Shown: positions 47,936 to 60,443, counted from the stretch's first letter. The stretch is DNA of 64,000 nucleotides from Taudactylus pleione (GCA_031769625.1 JAUIMM010000188.1:7745001-7809000); one strand, 5' to 3'. Numbers and translations: made by a program. Notes: a model not told the origin generated them from the sequence alone.

Positions 47936-48420
47936 TATGAAGCTGTTATATTACAAAAAAAAAAAAAAAGACATATACATTCAAATGGGATCATTAGTAT
48001 CATGTCCCTACATTGGGTATAAGGCACAATGATCCCTATGGCTACATGTATTTTCTGACAAGTATCAGTGTGTTTTCATCACCAAATAGATCTTACTAAC
48101 TGCTTCTGGGCTCATTTACATTTGGATGTAAGTCCGTGTTATGACACGCCCCTCAGATGTAGCAGTATACGCCCATCACATGTATGACACGCCCCACAGA
48201 TGTAGTAGTACACGCCCATCACATGTATGACACGCCCCTAAAAAAAAAAAGCCCGCTATCCCTGCTACCTGCCCTAAACCTAGCCCACCCACCCCTCCCT
48301 TGCGGCTAACAGGACGGACGCCCCGGATTGACCTCGTTTGGCCACGCGTCGTCCTGGATTCCGGCTTCGGAATTTTGATAGGCGTCGGTATTTCGACGCC
48401 TATTATAAATCCCCAGCCGG
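47936..48420. repeat. Short local duplication and GGGATG-family-like remnant
   Basis: 48135-48240 has two to three copies of ATGACACGCCCC then ACAGATGTAGTAGTACACGC and CCATCACATGT. 48240-48430 contains CCTAAACCTAGCC and CCGGCATTCTGCTGACCC words like the interior and ends of the CCCTAA-bearing family. Confidence 0.5.
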
Positions 48421-49472
48421 CATTCTGCTGACCCTTTACCCTGACCATGTGCTAATATCGTTTCTATCAAATGCCAGCCTGCTGCCATCTTGTGACTGGC
48501 AAAGCATGCTGGGATATAACTGCTGGAGAGCAATGCGCTACCAAAGGCTTTTGTTATGGTAGCGTCCTTCACATTAACAGAATTCTGTAGTCAATTAACT
48601 GAGAATAAAACCCTTATTTCCCCTCTTTCTCTTGTCCTTCCCATGTGACCTTAAACATTTTGCATCACTCACCCCCCCAGACAACAATAATTATATTCAC
48701 GTTATCGGAGACTTGTGGTGCCTGTAAACATGCGTGTACATCACTACAGAACACTCCGGGCACATAAGACACTATTGTTATCAGTAATATATGCAGACGC
48801 CTGTCCGCTGATTCTACAGCCTCAGTAGAAATTAGTAACAAGCAGAACTCTCATCTGTCCAGCGATTTTACAGCCTCTTCTATATTTAATATATATCTTC
48901 TGATTGCCCGTCTCAGGCAGCCTGTTGTGTGGCGCTTGGCAATGGGTGTGAAATTTCTGCAAAACATAGAGAAGCTGGCACTTGGGCACAGACAGAGACT
49001 GAAGAGGAGGAATTATTGCCAGCAAGAGAATTTCAAGCAACACTGCTCCCTTTATAGAAATAGAACCAAATGTATTTAGATCCTGCTCTATAATTAATTC
49101 TTCACTGAGGGCCTTGTCTGCTGAAAGGTGATGTGTGTCACGGTATATATACTCCATAGATTTTGCATTGTGCTTATGTACACAGTCACACAGGCACTGA
49201 CTAAGCCAGGCGTCCTATAGAGGAAATGGGGAAGATGGGAGTTGTAGTTTAACAGACCGCTTCATCTCTCTTCTATGTAGATAACAGTTTCTGTTTATAA
49301 AGCAGTTTGTGAGCTCCTTGTATGATCTTAAATCATTTTACATCATGTGACTTTTTTTGGCTCAGACGCTGCTGGCTGCAATGTTGACGAAATCTAAACT
49401 CTGTGCTTTTCAGTCATGTAATAAAATCATCAGAGCAAAGTTGTCTGCTCATAGTGCCCTGGGATATTGCAT
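48421..49472. other. Unassigned sequence
   Basis: No supported gene or repeat in about 1 kb. Confidence 0.4.
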
Positions 49473-49475
49473 AGT

Positions 49476-50019
49476 GGGCCTGATTCATTGCGGATCGCAA
49501 CTGCTATTGTAATAGAGATTACGCACGGGGTCTCACTGCGATAATATGCTCATCCTCTGCGATCGCTGTGCCATTGCAGCACTACATAAGGACGCCCACC
49601 TTACCTTACACATATCCGTAATCCTTAGCAAGACTGCGAAACCATCGGTAACATGGAGTACCATCGCAGCCTCACGCACACTTGCACAAGCTCTGACCTT
49701 ACTCAGGAATTGCTGACCTCATCGCCACGCTATGAGGCCTCAGGCTGCGTAGGGCATCGCAATGGATAATTTATGCACGCCCATCTAACGGCGTTGAAAC
49801 GCACTGGCACTCCTGAGTTTCACCGACCCACCCCCCTGTCGCCACCCACAAATGGTACTTCCTGTCAATCACTCTGCGATGGGTTGTGCGTAGTTACTGC
49901 AATGGCAGTCCCGATCGCAGTGGCCGGTTCGCACACGCGTACTGCGATGCATGCACAGAACGCAACAATCAGCCGATTGCGTGCGTATCAGCAGTTGTGA
50001 TCTTTGCTGCATCAGGCCC
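49476..50019. mobile_element. Harbinger-like MITE, 544 bp
   Basis: Ends GGGCCTGATTCA and TGCATCAGGCCC, with AGT on both sides (49473-49475, 50020-50022). The interior has many GCGATCGC-like and TTGCGATG words. The ends match the element at 42572, but the interior differs. Confidence 0.85.
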
Positions 50020-50112
50020 AGTATTGCTTGCTGGATGCAAAGTACAGGGGGGGGGGGGCTGCAGTGTTGCCTCCTGGGTCTTAGATGCAACAAGCAACAC
50101 TAAGTGCAGGAT

Positions 50113-50358
50113 CAGGGCCGTAACTTGGGTGGTGTGACGTGCCACGGCACCGCAGGGCAGGGGGCGCTGTTCGGGCCTGTCAATTTTTTGAATAATCATT
50201 CTCACTTGTAGCTCTTTTTTTATCCCCAGCATCTCCTGGGCGCCCCCATCTCCTCCCAGGCCGACTCACCCTCCCGCTGGCCACCTCCCCCAGCACCTTC
50301 ATCCTCTTTTATGTAACACACACAGATATCTGCCCCACAATTTCTGATGGCAGCCCTG
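50113..50358. mobile_element. Probable hAT-family fragment
   Basis: Starts CAGGGCCGTAACTTGGG and may end ATGGCAGCCCTG. The flanking octamers (TGCAGGAT, AGCACACA) do not match, so the two ends may not belong together. Confidence 0.45.
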
Positions 50359-50444
50359 AGCACACACTGATCCCCGACTCAGGTATTACCAGCACACCTC
50401 CAGTACCCTAGTCGTTCAGCTGCTGGCACAGGGGGAATTGGTAT

Positions 50445-50955
50445 GGTTTGATTCCCGTCAGTGGAGTGCGACGCAGCGGAAGCCCGACAGCGCTGGAAAT
50501 CCCAATCGTGGATAGGTAAGTATCCACTAACCTAAACCCCCTAACCCTCCTTAGGGGTGCCTAACCCTAACTTCCCCCCCAAGTGCCTAACCCTAATCCC
50601 CCCTCTAAGTGCCTAACCCTAACCACCCCCTTCCCTGCTGCCTAACCCTAAGTCCCCCTCCCTCCACCTAGCCTAACCCTAACCCTCCTGGGGGGGTGCC
50701 TAACCCTAAGTCCCCCCCGGGAGCCCTAAACCTATCCCTCCCCCCCCGCGGCTGTCCGCTCGCGGCACCCGGCATCACTACGATCGTGATGCCGGGCGCC
50801 GGTCTCCCGGCGTCGAGGAAATGCGGGCGTCTACATCTAGACGCCCGGCATTTCACCCTTGCCGGGATAAGACAGTCAGGAAGCCGGCTGCCGGTATTTA
50901 GGCAGTCGGCTTCCCGATTGCCTCCCGGCACAGGGTACATACATGGATCTCCCTG
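50445..50955. repeat. CCCTAA-tract element, GGGATG family
   Basis: 50510-50740 is dominated by CCTAACCCTAA words separated by C tracts. Flanking parts contain CCCGACAGCGCTGGAA and CAGTCAGGAAGCCGGCTGCC, as in the 58056 copy. Boundaries and TSD are not resolved. Confidence 0.65.
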
Positions 50956-51366
50956 CCGTTGATATTTGCTGCATATACACAACAAGCAGCACTCTTTCTA
51001 TGCCTTCAGTCAGTGATCTACGCTGCCAGCTCCAACCTTGTGCACCGCTGCTCTGATGGACAAATCCTGCTGCAGCTTCCCCAGTGATCTCCTACATCTA
51101 GGGCTGGTGCGTTATACTGCATAATTATATTGTGCATGATCACTGCAGCCATTGGAGTCACACTGTATGTGGCAGTGATACCTGGATAACAGTGGTACAT
51201 CATATGGAATAAATCAGATTTGTCATGCCCCTTACCCTTGAGGCCATGCCCTTTTTTAGAGCACGCTTACATTGCTCCAGACTGGGGGCTTATAACGAGG
51301 TGAAGAAGGCAGCGTGACGACAGTTTCTGGTGGCAAATTCTTTGATCATTATTGCTTTAATGATGT
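50956..51366. other. Unassigned sequence
   Basis: No supported gene or repeat. Confidence 0.35.
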
Positions 51367-51374
51367 CTGATAAG

Positions 51375-51661
51375 GGGGATGTAGTTATAACCCCGACACC
51401 TGTCAGAATCCTGGCAATAGCACCACGACGGTAAGTACTGGGGTTAGGGAGAGGGTTAGAGTTAGGAAATAGGGGGAGGGTTAGAAACTTAGTGGGGAGG
51501 TTCGGTTTAGGCACTACGGGGAGAGGGGTAAGTTTAGGCAGCGGGGAGGGAGGGGTAGGGAGAAGGGGAGGTTTAGGATACTGACCGACAAGTGTCGCTA
51601 TCCTAACCCTGTCAGGATGCTGGTGTCAATATTCTGACCGCCAGCATCCCGTACCCAACCC
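51375..51661. mobile_element. Inverted-repeat element with TTAGGG-like interior, 287 bp
   Basis: Starts GGGGATGTAGT, ends CCCGTACCCAACCC. A perfect 8 bp TSD, CTGATAAG, lies at 51367-51374 and 51662-51669. The interior 51430-51570 is made of GGTTAGGGA / GGTTAGAG / GTTTAGG words. Confidence 0.85.
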
Positions 51662-51688
51662 CTGATAAGTGACCGTATGGGTTTATCT

Positions 51689-52054
51689 CAGGGATGGGGA
51701 ACCTTTTTTCTGCCGTGGGCCATTTTGATATATATAACATTATTCGCGGGCCTGATGCAGACCGCGCCCCCTCTCCGTATGATGTCACTAGGGGCGGGGC
51801 CACAATCACCGGCGATTACAGCAATGCCTGGAGCATCCTGAGGATGCTCTGGAGAGCTGTAAGGGCAGCAGTGTGACCATCTGAAGTGTCCTAAGGACGC
51901 TCCAGCCAGCACTGCTGCATAGATTCTGGCTGCAGGGTGCCATTCTAGGCACTCTGAAAGCCAGATGAGGCTAGCAGAAAAAAAGCTCCGAGGGCCAGAC
52001 CAAATGATTCCGAGGGCCTTATACGGCCCCAAGGCCTGAGGTTCCCCATCCCTG
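51689..52054. mobile_element. hAT-type MITE, 366 bp
   Basis: Ends CAGGGATGGGGAACC and GGTTCCCCATCCCTG are perfect inverted repeats. A perfect 8 bp TSD, GTTTATCT, lies at 51681-51688 and 52055-52062. Only 11 bp separate its left TSD from the TSD of the previous element. Confidence 0.95.
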
Positions 52055-52062
52055 GTTTATCT

Positions 52063-53314
52063 AATGCTATGCAGTTTCTAAGTGGAGATGTGTGCAGACA
52101 CCCGTGTACTCCATACACCCCCATTTAGCTGCTGTCACCTGCTGTTAATCATGTTATTATTACTGGCTTTTCATCTAATTGCAGTATTTAGAAGTCTTTA
52201 TAGAACTGTGTTGCTTGTTTATCGTACACGTTATTTATTACACAAAAACAGAACCTATTTTAGCAAAGACTATACAATGGCCATAGCTTCTCCGTGTTGA
52301 TTGTGATATTTTTAAACTTCTCTTCGAGCTATTTAAAAAACTCCCTGAATTATAAAAAGGGTGCTAGCGAAAAAAATAAATATTTTTCGATCATTTTGGG
52401 TCAGGTTATGAATCAAATTGTGGTTTCCACCACAAGCACACAGGCCCCTCGCAAGTTACCCGAAAATAGCCTGACGTGTCAGAGTTCCCGGCATGAGGTG
52501 GGGGTGAACGCAGCCGATTTGGCGCCAGGTCTTATTGTTGGCGCTGGGAAATAGTGCCTCACATGGCACTTCGGACACCGAGCGGCACTTCAGAAAGACC
52601 TCAGCTTCTGCCCAACGTGTTCTGTCGATTCATCTTTACTCAGCAGAAGTACCTGCAGCTCTGGCTGGTGGCTCAAATGCAACTCTCAGAGACAATTGGA
52701 GCAAGCTGCCTGCAAACGCTAAGTGGGCCTGGAGGGAGCTGGTGAGGTCTGATCCTGGCCTCTCGACGCTCACTTCTCAAGCTCCAGAGTTTGGTCTGTC
52801 TCACAGATCCGTCGCTCAGCAGTCTGGGAAAGTCAATTATAGTTAGACTGCCCGGGGCATCCAAACATTTCATTGCAATGTGAATAAAGAGTGATATAAC
52901 TGGGAAAGGATACTGGAGATGTATGAATAAACAAGAGGGAAATTAGATTTATTTTTATTTATAACGGGTGCTATTATTATTATCATTATTATATTAGTAT
53001 ACATTTAGACTGGGACAAAGGAGCATGTTCTAAAACATAACGTCTTATGTGGAAACTAGTGTAATACGCCATAAAACACGTATTCTAATATTTCATTTAC
53101 TATCTTCATAACCAGGAGAAATGTAAACAAAATAACGAGTTGTTAGGAATAAACTCACTCACGCTGCAATAAACCAAAGTCTTTTATTCAGAGCTGAAAC
53201 CGTTCATGTTATTTTGTTTCCTTTACAGAAGTGAAATAAGAGACTGAAAAATATTTTCCATAAACTATCATTTAATATTTTTCCATATTGAAGAGAGATA
53301 AATGTTTGGACTCT
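52063..53314. other. Unassigned sequence
   Basis: No supported exon. A short (ATT)n-like tract lies at 52973-52993. The short frames at 52535-52873 have no supporting context. Confidence 0.4.
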
Positions 53315-53575
53315 GGGGCTAATTCAGAGATGGACGATATCGCGCAGCGCATGGAAGCGTCTGTGCAATACCGATCATCTCTAACGCAAATGCTGCCGGA
53401 GGTGGCTGTAGGAAATAGACACCTCCTTGCTGAATCCACAATCCCGGTGCTGCGTCCGTAGACGATGCCTCTGATCACCATCGCGATCATTCTGACCATC
53501 GGTCGCAATGGTTGCTCCTTTGACCAGGCTGCGTAAGCGGAGACTTACTGTCCGGGTCCTGGCAGCCTGCGAGGT
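53315..53575. mobile_element. Harbinger-like MITE fragment
   Basis: GGGGCTAATTCAGAGATGGA then CGATATCGCGCAGCGC at the left, and GGTCGCAATGGTTGCTCCTT and GACCAGGCTGCG inside, match the element at 60173-60443. The right end was not found. Confidence 0.6.
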
Positions 53576-54381
53576 CAAGAAATCTGTGTCCACCAACACT
53601 GACCGCGGTCTCGTCCCTGCCGGAAAACGGGGGTGATGCTCCATTTCTAAGAACGCTGGCCAGCCATGGCCCCGCTCCACCCCTCCAATAAAGTTTTCTG
53701 AAGGACCAAGGGTCAGATTAACATTGGGACAGAAGTGACTACAGCACCAGGCCTCCACATAATAATAGTCCAAACATCATTACAGTATGATGATGGCCAG
53801 AAGCCCAGCTGGCCACACGGTTGGCCATAATAAAAGTATTCATGACGTATTACTACTTCCCTCAGAAAGTATGCAATATTCGACTTTCACAAAGTTATCG
53901 ATTATATTGTAGGGGTTGTACACGCCCACATGCCACTGGCCACACCTCTGCTTCTCCCAATAGGTTCTCAATTATACCCTCCCCCCAGCCCATGTGGCCC
54001 TTAATCTGGCCCTGGAATGACCAGTTGTGGTCGGAGTAGTTGGTTCATCTCACATTGTCTAAACCAACCATGTTGCCTATAGTGGAAAGTCTGAGATATG
54101 CGTAGACTCAGGTAGGTGAGAGATAGTAAATCACCCTTACCGCTGCTGATGCAGGACAAGTTCTCCATAATCTAGCGTCTGGACAATTGCCAGATATTTT
54201 TGAGCCCTGTGGACTGCGGCCAGCTCTGGCCCGCTTTGGCACTGTGTTTGAGGCCCCAAATCGACCAGTACTGATCCTATTGACATCCACCTGCTTATTA
54301 TCAGGCATGTTGGAGAATCTGACCATAAGATAAACGCTATCACATGCTTGTTGTGGTCATCCTCCAACTGGACTAAAGGTG
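53576..54381. other. Unassigned sequence
   Basis: No supported gene or repeat. Confidence 0.35.
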
Positions 54382-54695
54382 ATATCCACTACACGACTAA
54401 AGAATGACTGAACGATAACGACATCATTATCATTCAATCGTTCCTTATATTGTGTAGTAGACATTGAGCCCACACTGAACGATATATCGTTTAGTATGGG
54501 AACCCTCCCTCATCCCCGAACCTGCACACCTTAAAATATAGGCAGGTTGGACAGCAGGTTCAAGCGATGACAGATGACCAGCGGGAGCGCACATCACTAG
54601 TCGTTGCCGGCATATTCACTGCACGATTAATGATCGATTGAACGATAAGGATGTCGTTGTCATTCAATGGTTCATTTATATTGTGTAGTAGATAT
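54382..54695. mobile_element. Inverted-repeat element, 314 bp
   Basis: ATATCCACTACAC at the left and GTGTAGTAGATAT at the right pair at 12 of 13 positions. Inside, two blocks with GAACGATAACGACATC / GAACGATAAGGATGTCG and TCATTCAATCGTTC-like words show local palindromes. Confidence 0.65.
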
Positions 54696-55005
54696 GCATC
54701 TTAACAATGATGCCAGGAGTGATCCAGCCAATGTACCAATGCTTCTATCAGGGTGGGTAAATGAGCAGTGCTCCTGTTGCTCAGCTCAGTAATTACAGTG
54801 GGTGCAGCGGAGTATCATTGCTGTGGTGCCCGCAACACCTCTGGTGAACCCATCTCACGCCACGGTAACACTGCTGGGATAAACCGTGACTCCCCCTCAC
54901 AACATTTTCTGAGGACACGTCTGCACAAGGCAGGGAGGTAAGAAATGGGCAGAGGAGCTGCAGGCTGCAGAGCACCGTTCTCTATCACAGGCTGCCAATG
55001 TTAGC
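54696..55005. other. Unassigned sequence
   Basis: No supported gene or repeat. Confidence 0.35.
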
Positions 55006-55541
55006 TGGGTGCAATACAATGTGAACTTGGGGCAATACAATGTGGCATAATGTGAACTGGGACACTACAATGTGTCATAATGTGAACTAGGGCACTGCAA
55101 TGTGACATAATGTGATCTGGGGGCATTACAATGTGGCATAATGTGAACTGGAGCACTCCAATGTGCATAGTGTGATCTGGGGGCATTAAAATGTGGCATA
55201 ATGTGAACTGGGACACTACAATGTGTCATAACGTGAACTGTGGAACTGCAATGTGGCATAATGTGATCTGAGGGCATTACAATGTGGCATAATGTGAACT
55301 GGGACACTACAATGAGACATAATGTGATCTGGAGGCATTACAATGTGGCATAATGTGAACTGGGACACTGCAATGTGTCATAATGTGAACTGGGGCACTG
55401 CAATGTGGCATGTTATCTGGGGGCATTATAATGTGAACTGGGACACTACAATGTGGCATAATGTGAACTGGGACACTACAATGTGGCATAATGTGATCTG
55501 GGGCCCTGCAATGTGTCATAATGTGAACTGGGGCACTGCAA
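55006..55541. repeat. 30 bp minisatellite, left part
   Basis: About 18 units of TGGGGCACTACAATGTGGCA then TAATGTGAAC. It is the same array that resumes at 57894 and 58422. The insertion at 55542 split it. Confidence 0.95.
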
Positions 55542-57893
55542 CAGGGCCGGCTCCAGGTGTTCCAGCACCCAGTGCGAGAAATGTTGGAGCACCCCCGTTT
55601 CTAAACATTCCCCTCCCCGCACCCTAAACCTAACAACATCCCGAGATGCTGACTACACCCCCACAGCCCCCCTTCACCACCTGTATACACACACAGACCT
55701 TTCTCCATCTGTACACACACACACAGCCCCTTCACCACCTGTACACACACGCAGCCCCTTCACCACCTGTACACACACAGCCCCTTCACCACCTGTACGC
55801 ACACATAGCCCCTTCACCACTTGTACACACACAGCCTCTTCACCACCTGTACACACACAGCCCCTTCACCACCTGTACACACACAGCCCCTTCACTACCT
55901 GTACACACACACAGCCCCCCTTCACCACCTGTACACACACACAGCCCCTTCACCACCTGTACACACTAACAGCCCCCCTTCACCACTTGTGTGCACACAC
56001 ACACCCCCTTCACCACCTGTACACACACACAGCCTGAGCCCCCCTTCATCTGTACACACTAACAGCCCCCCTTCACCTTCTGTACACACACACAGCCCCC
56101 CTTCACCACCTGTACACACACACAGCCTGAGCCCCCTTCATCTGTACACACACACAGCCTGAGCCCCCCTTCATCTGTACACACACACAGACCCCGTTCA
56201 CCACCTGTACACACACAGCCCCCCTTCACCACCTGTACACACACACAGCCCCCCTTCACCACCTGTTCACACACAGCCCCTTCACCACCTGTACACACAC
56301 ACACAGACCTTTCTCCACCTGTACACACACACAGCCCCTTCACCACCTGTACACACACACACAGCCCCTTCACCACCTGTACACACACACAGCCCCTTCA
56401 CCACCTGTACACACACAGCCCCTTCACCACCTGTACACACACAGCCCCTTCACCACCTGTACACACACACAGCCCCTTCACCACCTGTACACACACACAC
56501 AGCCCCCCTTCACCATCTGTACACACACACAGCCCCTTCACCACCTGTACACACACACAGCTCCTTCACCACCGGTACACACACACAGCCCCCCATCACC
56601 ACCTGTACACACACACAGCCCCTTCACCACCTGTACACACACACAGCCCCTTCACCACCTGTACACACACACAGCCCCTTCACCACCTGTACACACACAC
56701 AGCCCCTTCACCACCTGTACACACACACAGCCCCTTCACAAACCTGTACACACACAGCCCCTTCACCACCTGTACACACACAGCCCCTTCACCACCTGTA
56801 CACACACACAGCCCCCCTTCACCATCTGTACACACACAGCCCCCCTTCACCATCTGTACACACACACAGCCCCCCTTCACCACCTGTACACACACACAGC
56901 CCCCCTTCACCATCTGTACACACACACAGCCCCTTCACCATCTGTACACACACACAGCTCCTCACCACCTGTACACACACACAGCTCCTTCACCACCGGT
57001 ACACACACACAGCCCCCCTTCACCACCTGTACACACACACAACCCCTTCACCACCTGTACACACACACAGCCCCCCTTCACCACCTGTACACACACACAG
57101 CCCCAGTTCACCAATACAAAGTTACACACACAGCCCCCCTTCACCATCTGTACACAGTAGCCCCTTCATTGGTATGTATACACACATATTCCCGCCCCTC
57201 ATCACTCGTCCAGCATGACAGCGCACGGCACGCTGAGCAACGCTCCCCTCCCATCTGGGTCCCCGTCAGTATTCTGAATATGGTGCTGGCCGCAGGGACC
57301 GACAGCCAATTAGGGGCGGCTGCTGGTCTGCGAACTGTTATTGGCTCGCGCGACCAGTGACAGTGGACAAATTTAAAACAAAAAGCTCTGGGAGACTGGG
57401 ACAGTAATAGCTCCAGCGCCAGCTGCCAAAGTGCCCGCACGCAGAAATCACTCACCTGTCACCCGGCCGGCTGGTCTGGCTGCAGTCCCTGCTGCTCCGA
57501 CTGCTGCTGAGGGACACGCATGACTCGACTGAGCCTCACGAGTCATGCTGGTCACGTGGCTGGCTGGCCACCAGCACTGCAGCAGCCACTACGCTGTGTT
57601 TCCAGTGCCCTTCCACTTAGTCCACCGCTGCCCACCAGAATTGGAGACTGCACGGGCAGGGATGGCATGTGACGTCACACCCACCCAGCACTGCCCAATC
57701 TTGGAGCACCGTGGGAGTGTCCAAAAGTGCTGCGCAGCCGCTGGGTGAGTGGGCATCCCAGCACACAATGACAGGCAACACAGCCAGACAGTGATTAGGC
57801 CGGCCAGAGTAAAATGGCTGCAAATCGGCGCGACCCCAGTAGGTGGCGCCCTTGTGCAGCCGCTCAGGTGGAACATGCCTACAGCCGGCACTG
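55542..57893. mobile_element. hAT-type element filled with a minisatellite, 2352 bp
   Basis: Starts CAGGGCCGGCTCCAGG, ends CTACAGCCGGCACTG. A perfect 8 bp TSD, CACTGCAA, lies at 55534-55541 and 57894-57901, formed from the target minisatellite itself. About 1.5 kb of the interior is a tandem array; the right 730 bp is CpG-rich unique sequence. No transposase frame. Confidence 0.9.
55665..57160. repeat. CCCCTTCACCACCTGTACACAC minisatellite
   Basis: About 55 units of CCCTTCACCACCTGTACACA followed by a CA run of variable length and GCC. Unit length is 22-30 bp, varying with the CA run and C run. Open frames in both strands are by-products. Confidence 0.96.
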
Positions 57894-58055
57894 CACTGCA
57901 ATGTGGCATAATGTGATCTGGGGGCATTACAATGTGGCATAATGTGGACTGGGGGCATTACATTGTGACATAATGTGAACTGAGGGCATTACAATATGGC
58001 ATAATGTGAACTGGGGCACTACAATGTGGCATAATGTGAATGGGGGCATTACAAT
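57894..58055. repeat. 30 bp minisatellite, middle part
   Basis: Five to six units of the 55006 array type (ACAATGTGGCATAATGTGA), between the two inserted elements. Confidence 0.92.
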
Positions 58056-58421
58056 GGGTTGGGTACGGGATGCCGGTGGTCAGATTACCGACATCGGCTT
58101 CCCGACAGTCAGAATTCTGACAAAATTAGGTAAGTATATTAACCCTAACCGCTAACCCTAACCCAAAACCAGCAGCCTAACCCTAACTCCCCTCCCACAG
58201 CCTAACCCTGACACCCCCCCCACAACCTAACCCTCCCCTCCCACAATCTAACCCTCCTCTTAATGCCTAGTGCCTAGACCTAAACCTAACCCTCCCCCTA
58301 TTACTTACCATTGGGATGTCAGCGGTTGGGATTCTGGAGCTGAGATTGTGACAGCTGTCGTGATTCCAGCGCCGGTATTATGACCGCTGGCATCCTGACT
58401 GCCGGGATGCCGACTACATCC
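58056..58421. mobile_element. GGGATG-family element with CCCTAA tract, 366 bp
   Basis: Starts GGGTTGGGTACGGGATGCCG, ends GGGATGCCGACTACATCC. ATTACA is present on both sides (imperfect 8 bp TSD). The interior 58140-58300 consists of TAACCCTAACC words. Inverted orientation relative to 51375. Confidence 0.8.
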
Positions 58422-59130
58422 TATTACAGTGTGGCATAATGTGTACTGGGGCTCTACAATGTGGCATAATGTGTACTGGGGCTGTACAATGTGGCAAATG
58501 TGTACTGGGACTGTACAATGTGGCATAATGTGTACTGGGGCTGTATAATGTGGCATAATGTGTACTGGGGCTGTATAATGTGGCATAATGTGTACTGGCA
58601 CTCTACAATGTGGCATAATGTGTACTGGGACACTACAATGTGGCATAATGTGTACTGGGGCTCTACAATGTGGCATAATGTGTACTGGGGATCTACAATG
58701 TGGCATAATGTGTACTGGGGCTCTACAATGTGGCATAATGTGTACTGGGGCTGTACAATGTGGCATAATGTGCACTGGGGCTGTACAATGTGGCATAATG
58801 TGTACTGGGGCTGTATAATGTGGCATAATGTGTACTGTGGCACAACAATGTGGCATAATGTGTACTGGGGCTCTACAATGTGGCATAATGTGTACTGGAG
58901 CTGTACAATGTGGCATAATGTGTACTGGGGCTGTATAATGTGGCATAATGTGTACTGGCGCTCTACAATGTGGCATAATGTGTACTGGGGCACTACAATG
59001 TGGCATAATGTGTACTGGGGATCTACAATGTGGCATAATGTGTACTGGGGCTCTACAATGTGGCACAATGTGTACTGGGGCTCTACAATGTGGCATAATG
59101 TGAACAGGGAGCACTACAATGTGACATTTG
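58422..59130. repeat. 30 bp minisatellite, right part
   Basis: About 23 units of TGTACTGGGGCTCTACAATG then TGGCATAATG. Here the consensus has TGTACTGG where the left part has TGAACTGG, so the two sides have homogenised separately. Confidence 0.96.
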
Positions 59131-59760
59131 GGACTGATAATACTAATTCAACAAACATGCACTCAGTTTTCTATACAGTTGTCTGTACGGTAGTGTGAGT
59201 GACGCCTGCTTGTTACACATGTAGCATTAGTCAGACGCTGAGGTTTAGCTCATTATAGAAGAGAGAGAGAGTACTTATATCAGTGCAGCAGGTGACTGAA
59301 AGGATCTAAAATAACATGTTCCGTAAGATGCTAAACGCACACATGCAGAATGCCTCACAGATAAATCATTGGTAGCGTGCCGTGCCGCGGCACTCAGGCT
59401 TTTGTTGCAACAACAGTCAGGGATCAGGAAGCGACAAGGAGCTGCTGATGTCACTGTGAGACCGTCAGCGGCATCTCTAGGCCGGAGGAGATATATGCCA
59501 ACATAAATTACTCTGAGCGCCTAATAAATAATATAGACCAGAGGCCACTGTTTTATTTAGGGTTATAAGCACTTCAGTTGTAATAAAACCATAAGCAGGA
59601 AACCATCCAGACTGATTTCACTTTCATTTTCAGTATAATGTACAGTCTGAAGCTATATTTGTTCTAGATAAATGCGGTTGTGATGTGTGTTATATTTCCT
59701 CTTTTCAGAGAACCCTTTTTCCTTTATCGCATCTTTAGGCCTTAGCTGCACATACACACA
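59131..59760. other. Unassigned sequence
   Basis: No supported gene or repeat. Confidence 0.35.
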
Positions 59761-60070
59761 CACACAACGATTGGGTAAATGAACGATTTTAGTAAACGAT
59801 TTTCGTTCATTTTTTCAAGGGAAAAATCAACGAAAATCCTTTACTAAAAACGTTCATTTACTAAATGTAATGAACGATTTTTTTGAACTACAAACGATTT
59901 TTGCATATTCCCTTAATGAAAATCGTTGAGTTGGTCAGTCTGACTGAACTACAAACGTGAACGCACATGAACGATAATCGTTCATCGTTTTAACTTAGTT
60001 TTTAACTAAGTGAATGAAGTTTTGAACGATAATTGATATCGTTTATCGATAATAGTTAACAAAATCGTTG
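59761..60070. repeat. AACGATTTT / AAAATCGTT inverted-repeat region
   Basis: At least eight ACGATT or AATCGT words in both orientations, including AACGATTTTAGTAAACG / CCTTTACTAAAAACGTTC pairs. Likely a decayed foldback MITE. Confidence 0.6.
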
Positions 60071-60172
60071 TCTCCAAATCTCCTATCACACACCCCTGGT
60101 GCTGGGAGGCTAACACCAGTGCTTCTATCACAGGTATCTTCCTGGGTCTTCCAGACCGTCTCCAGCAGTCCC
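60071..60172. other. Unassigned spacer
   Basis: No feature seen. Confidence 0.3.
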
Positions 60173-60443
60173 TGGGCCTGATACAGAGATGGACGGATTT
60201 GCAGAACCGCACACAAGCGGCTGTGCAAGTCCGTCAAAGTGTAATGCAAATGTAGAAGGAGGTGTCAGACACCACCTTGCTGCATCTGCGATCCCAGCAC
60301 TGCAACCAACGATGGTCGCGATGGTTGCACCTTTGGTCAGGCTGCGGGAGCTGAACCCGTTCTGCACATGCACCGGTCCTGCACAGGCGCAGACCCCCAA
60401 ACCTCGGAGATGTACGTCCATCTCTGACTCAAACCCTCTATCA
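60173..60443. mobile_element. Harbinger-like MITE, about 265 bp
   Basis: GGGCCTGATACAGAGATGGA and TCCATCTCTGACTCAAACCC are inverted ends. The interior matches 53315-53575. No exact 3 bp TSD is seen. Confidence 0.68.

Noticed and set aside
50668..50985. Proline/glycine-rich frames over the CCCTAA tract
   Set aside because: They result from the C-rich repeat of the GGGATG-type family.
58140..58300. True interstitial telomere
   Set aside because: The CCCTAA words are degenerate and lie within a dispersed transposon-like element with defined ends.
58305..59198. Histidine/cysteine-rich repeat frames on both strands
   Set aside because: They are translations of the 30 bp minisatellite (10-residue repeats); zinc-binding appearance is accidental.
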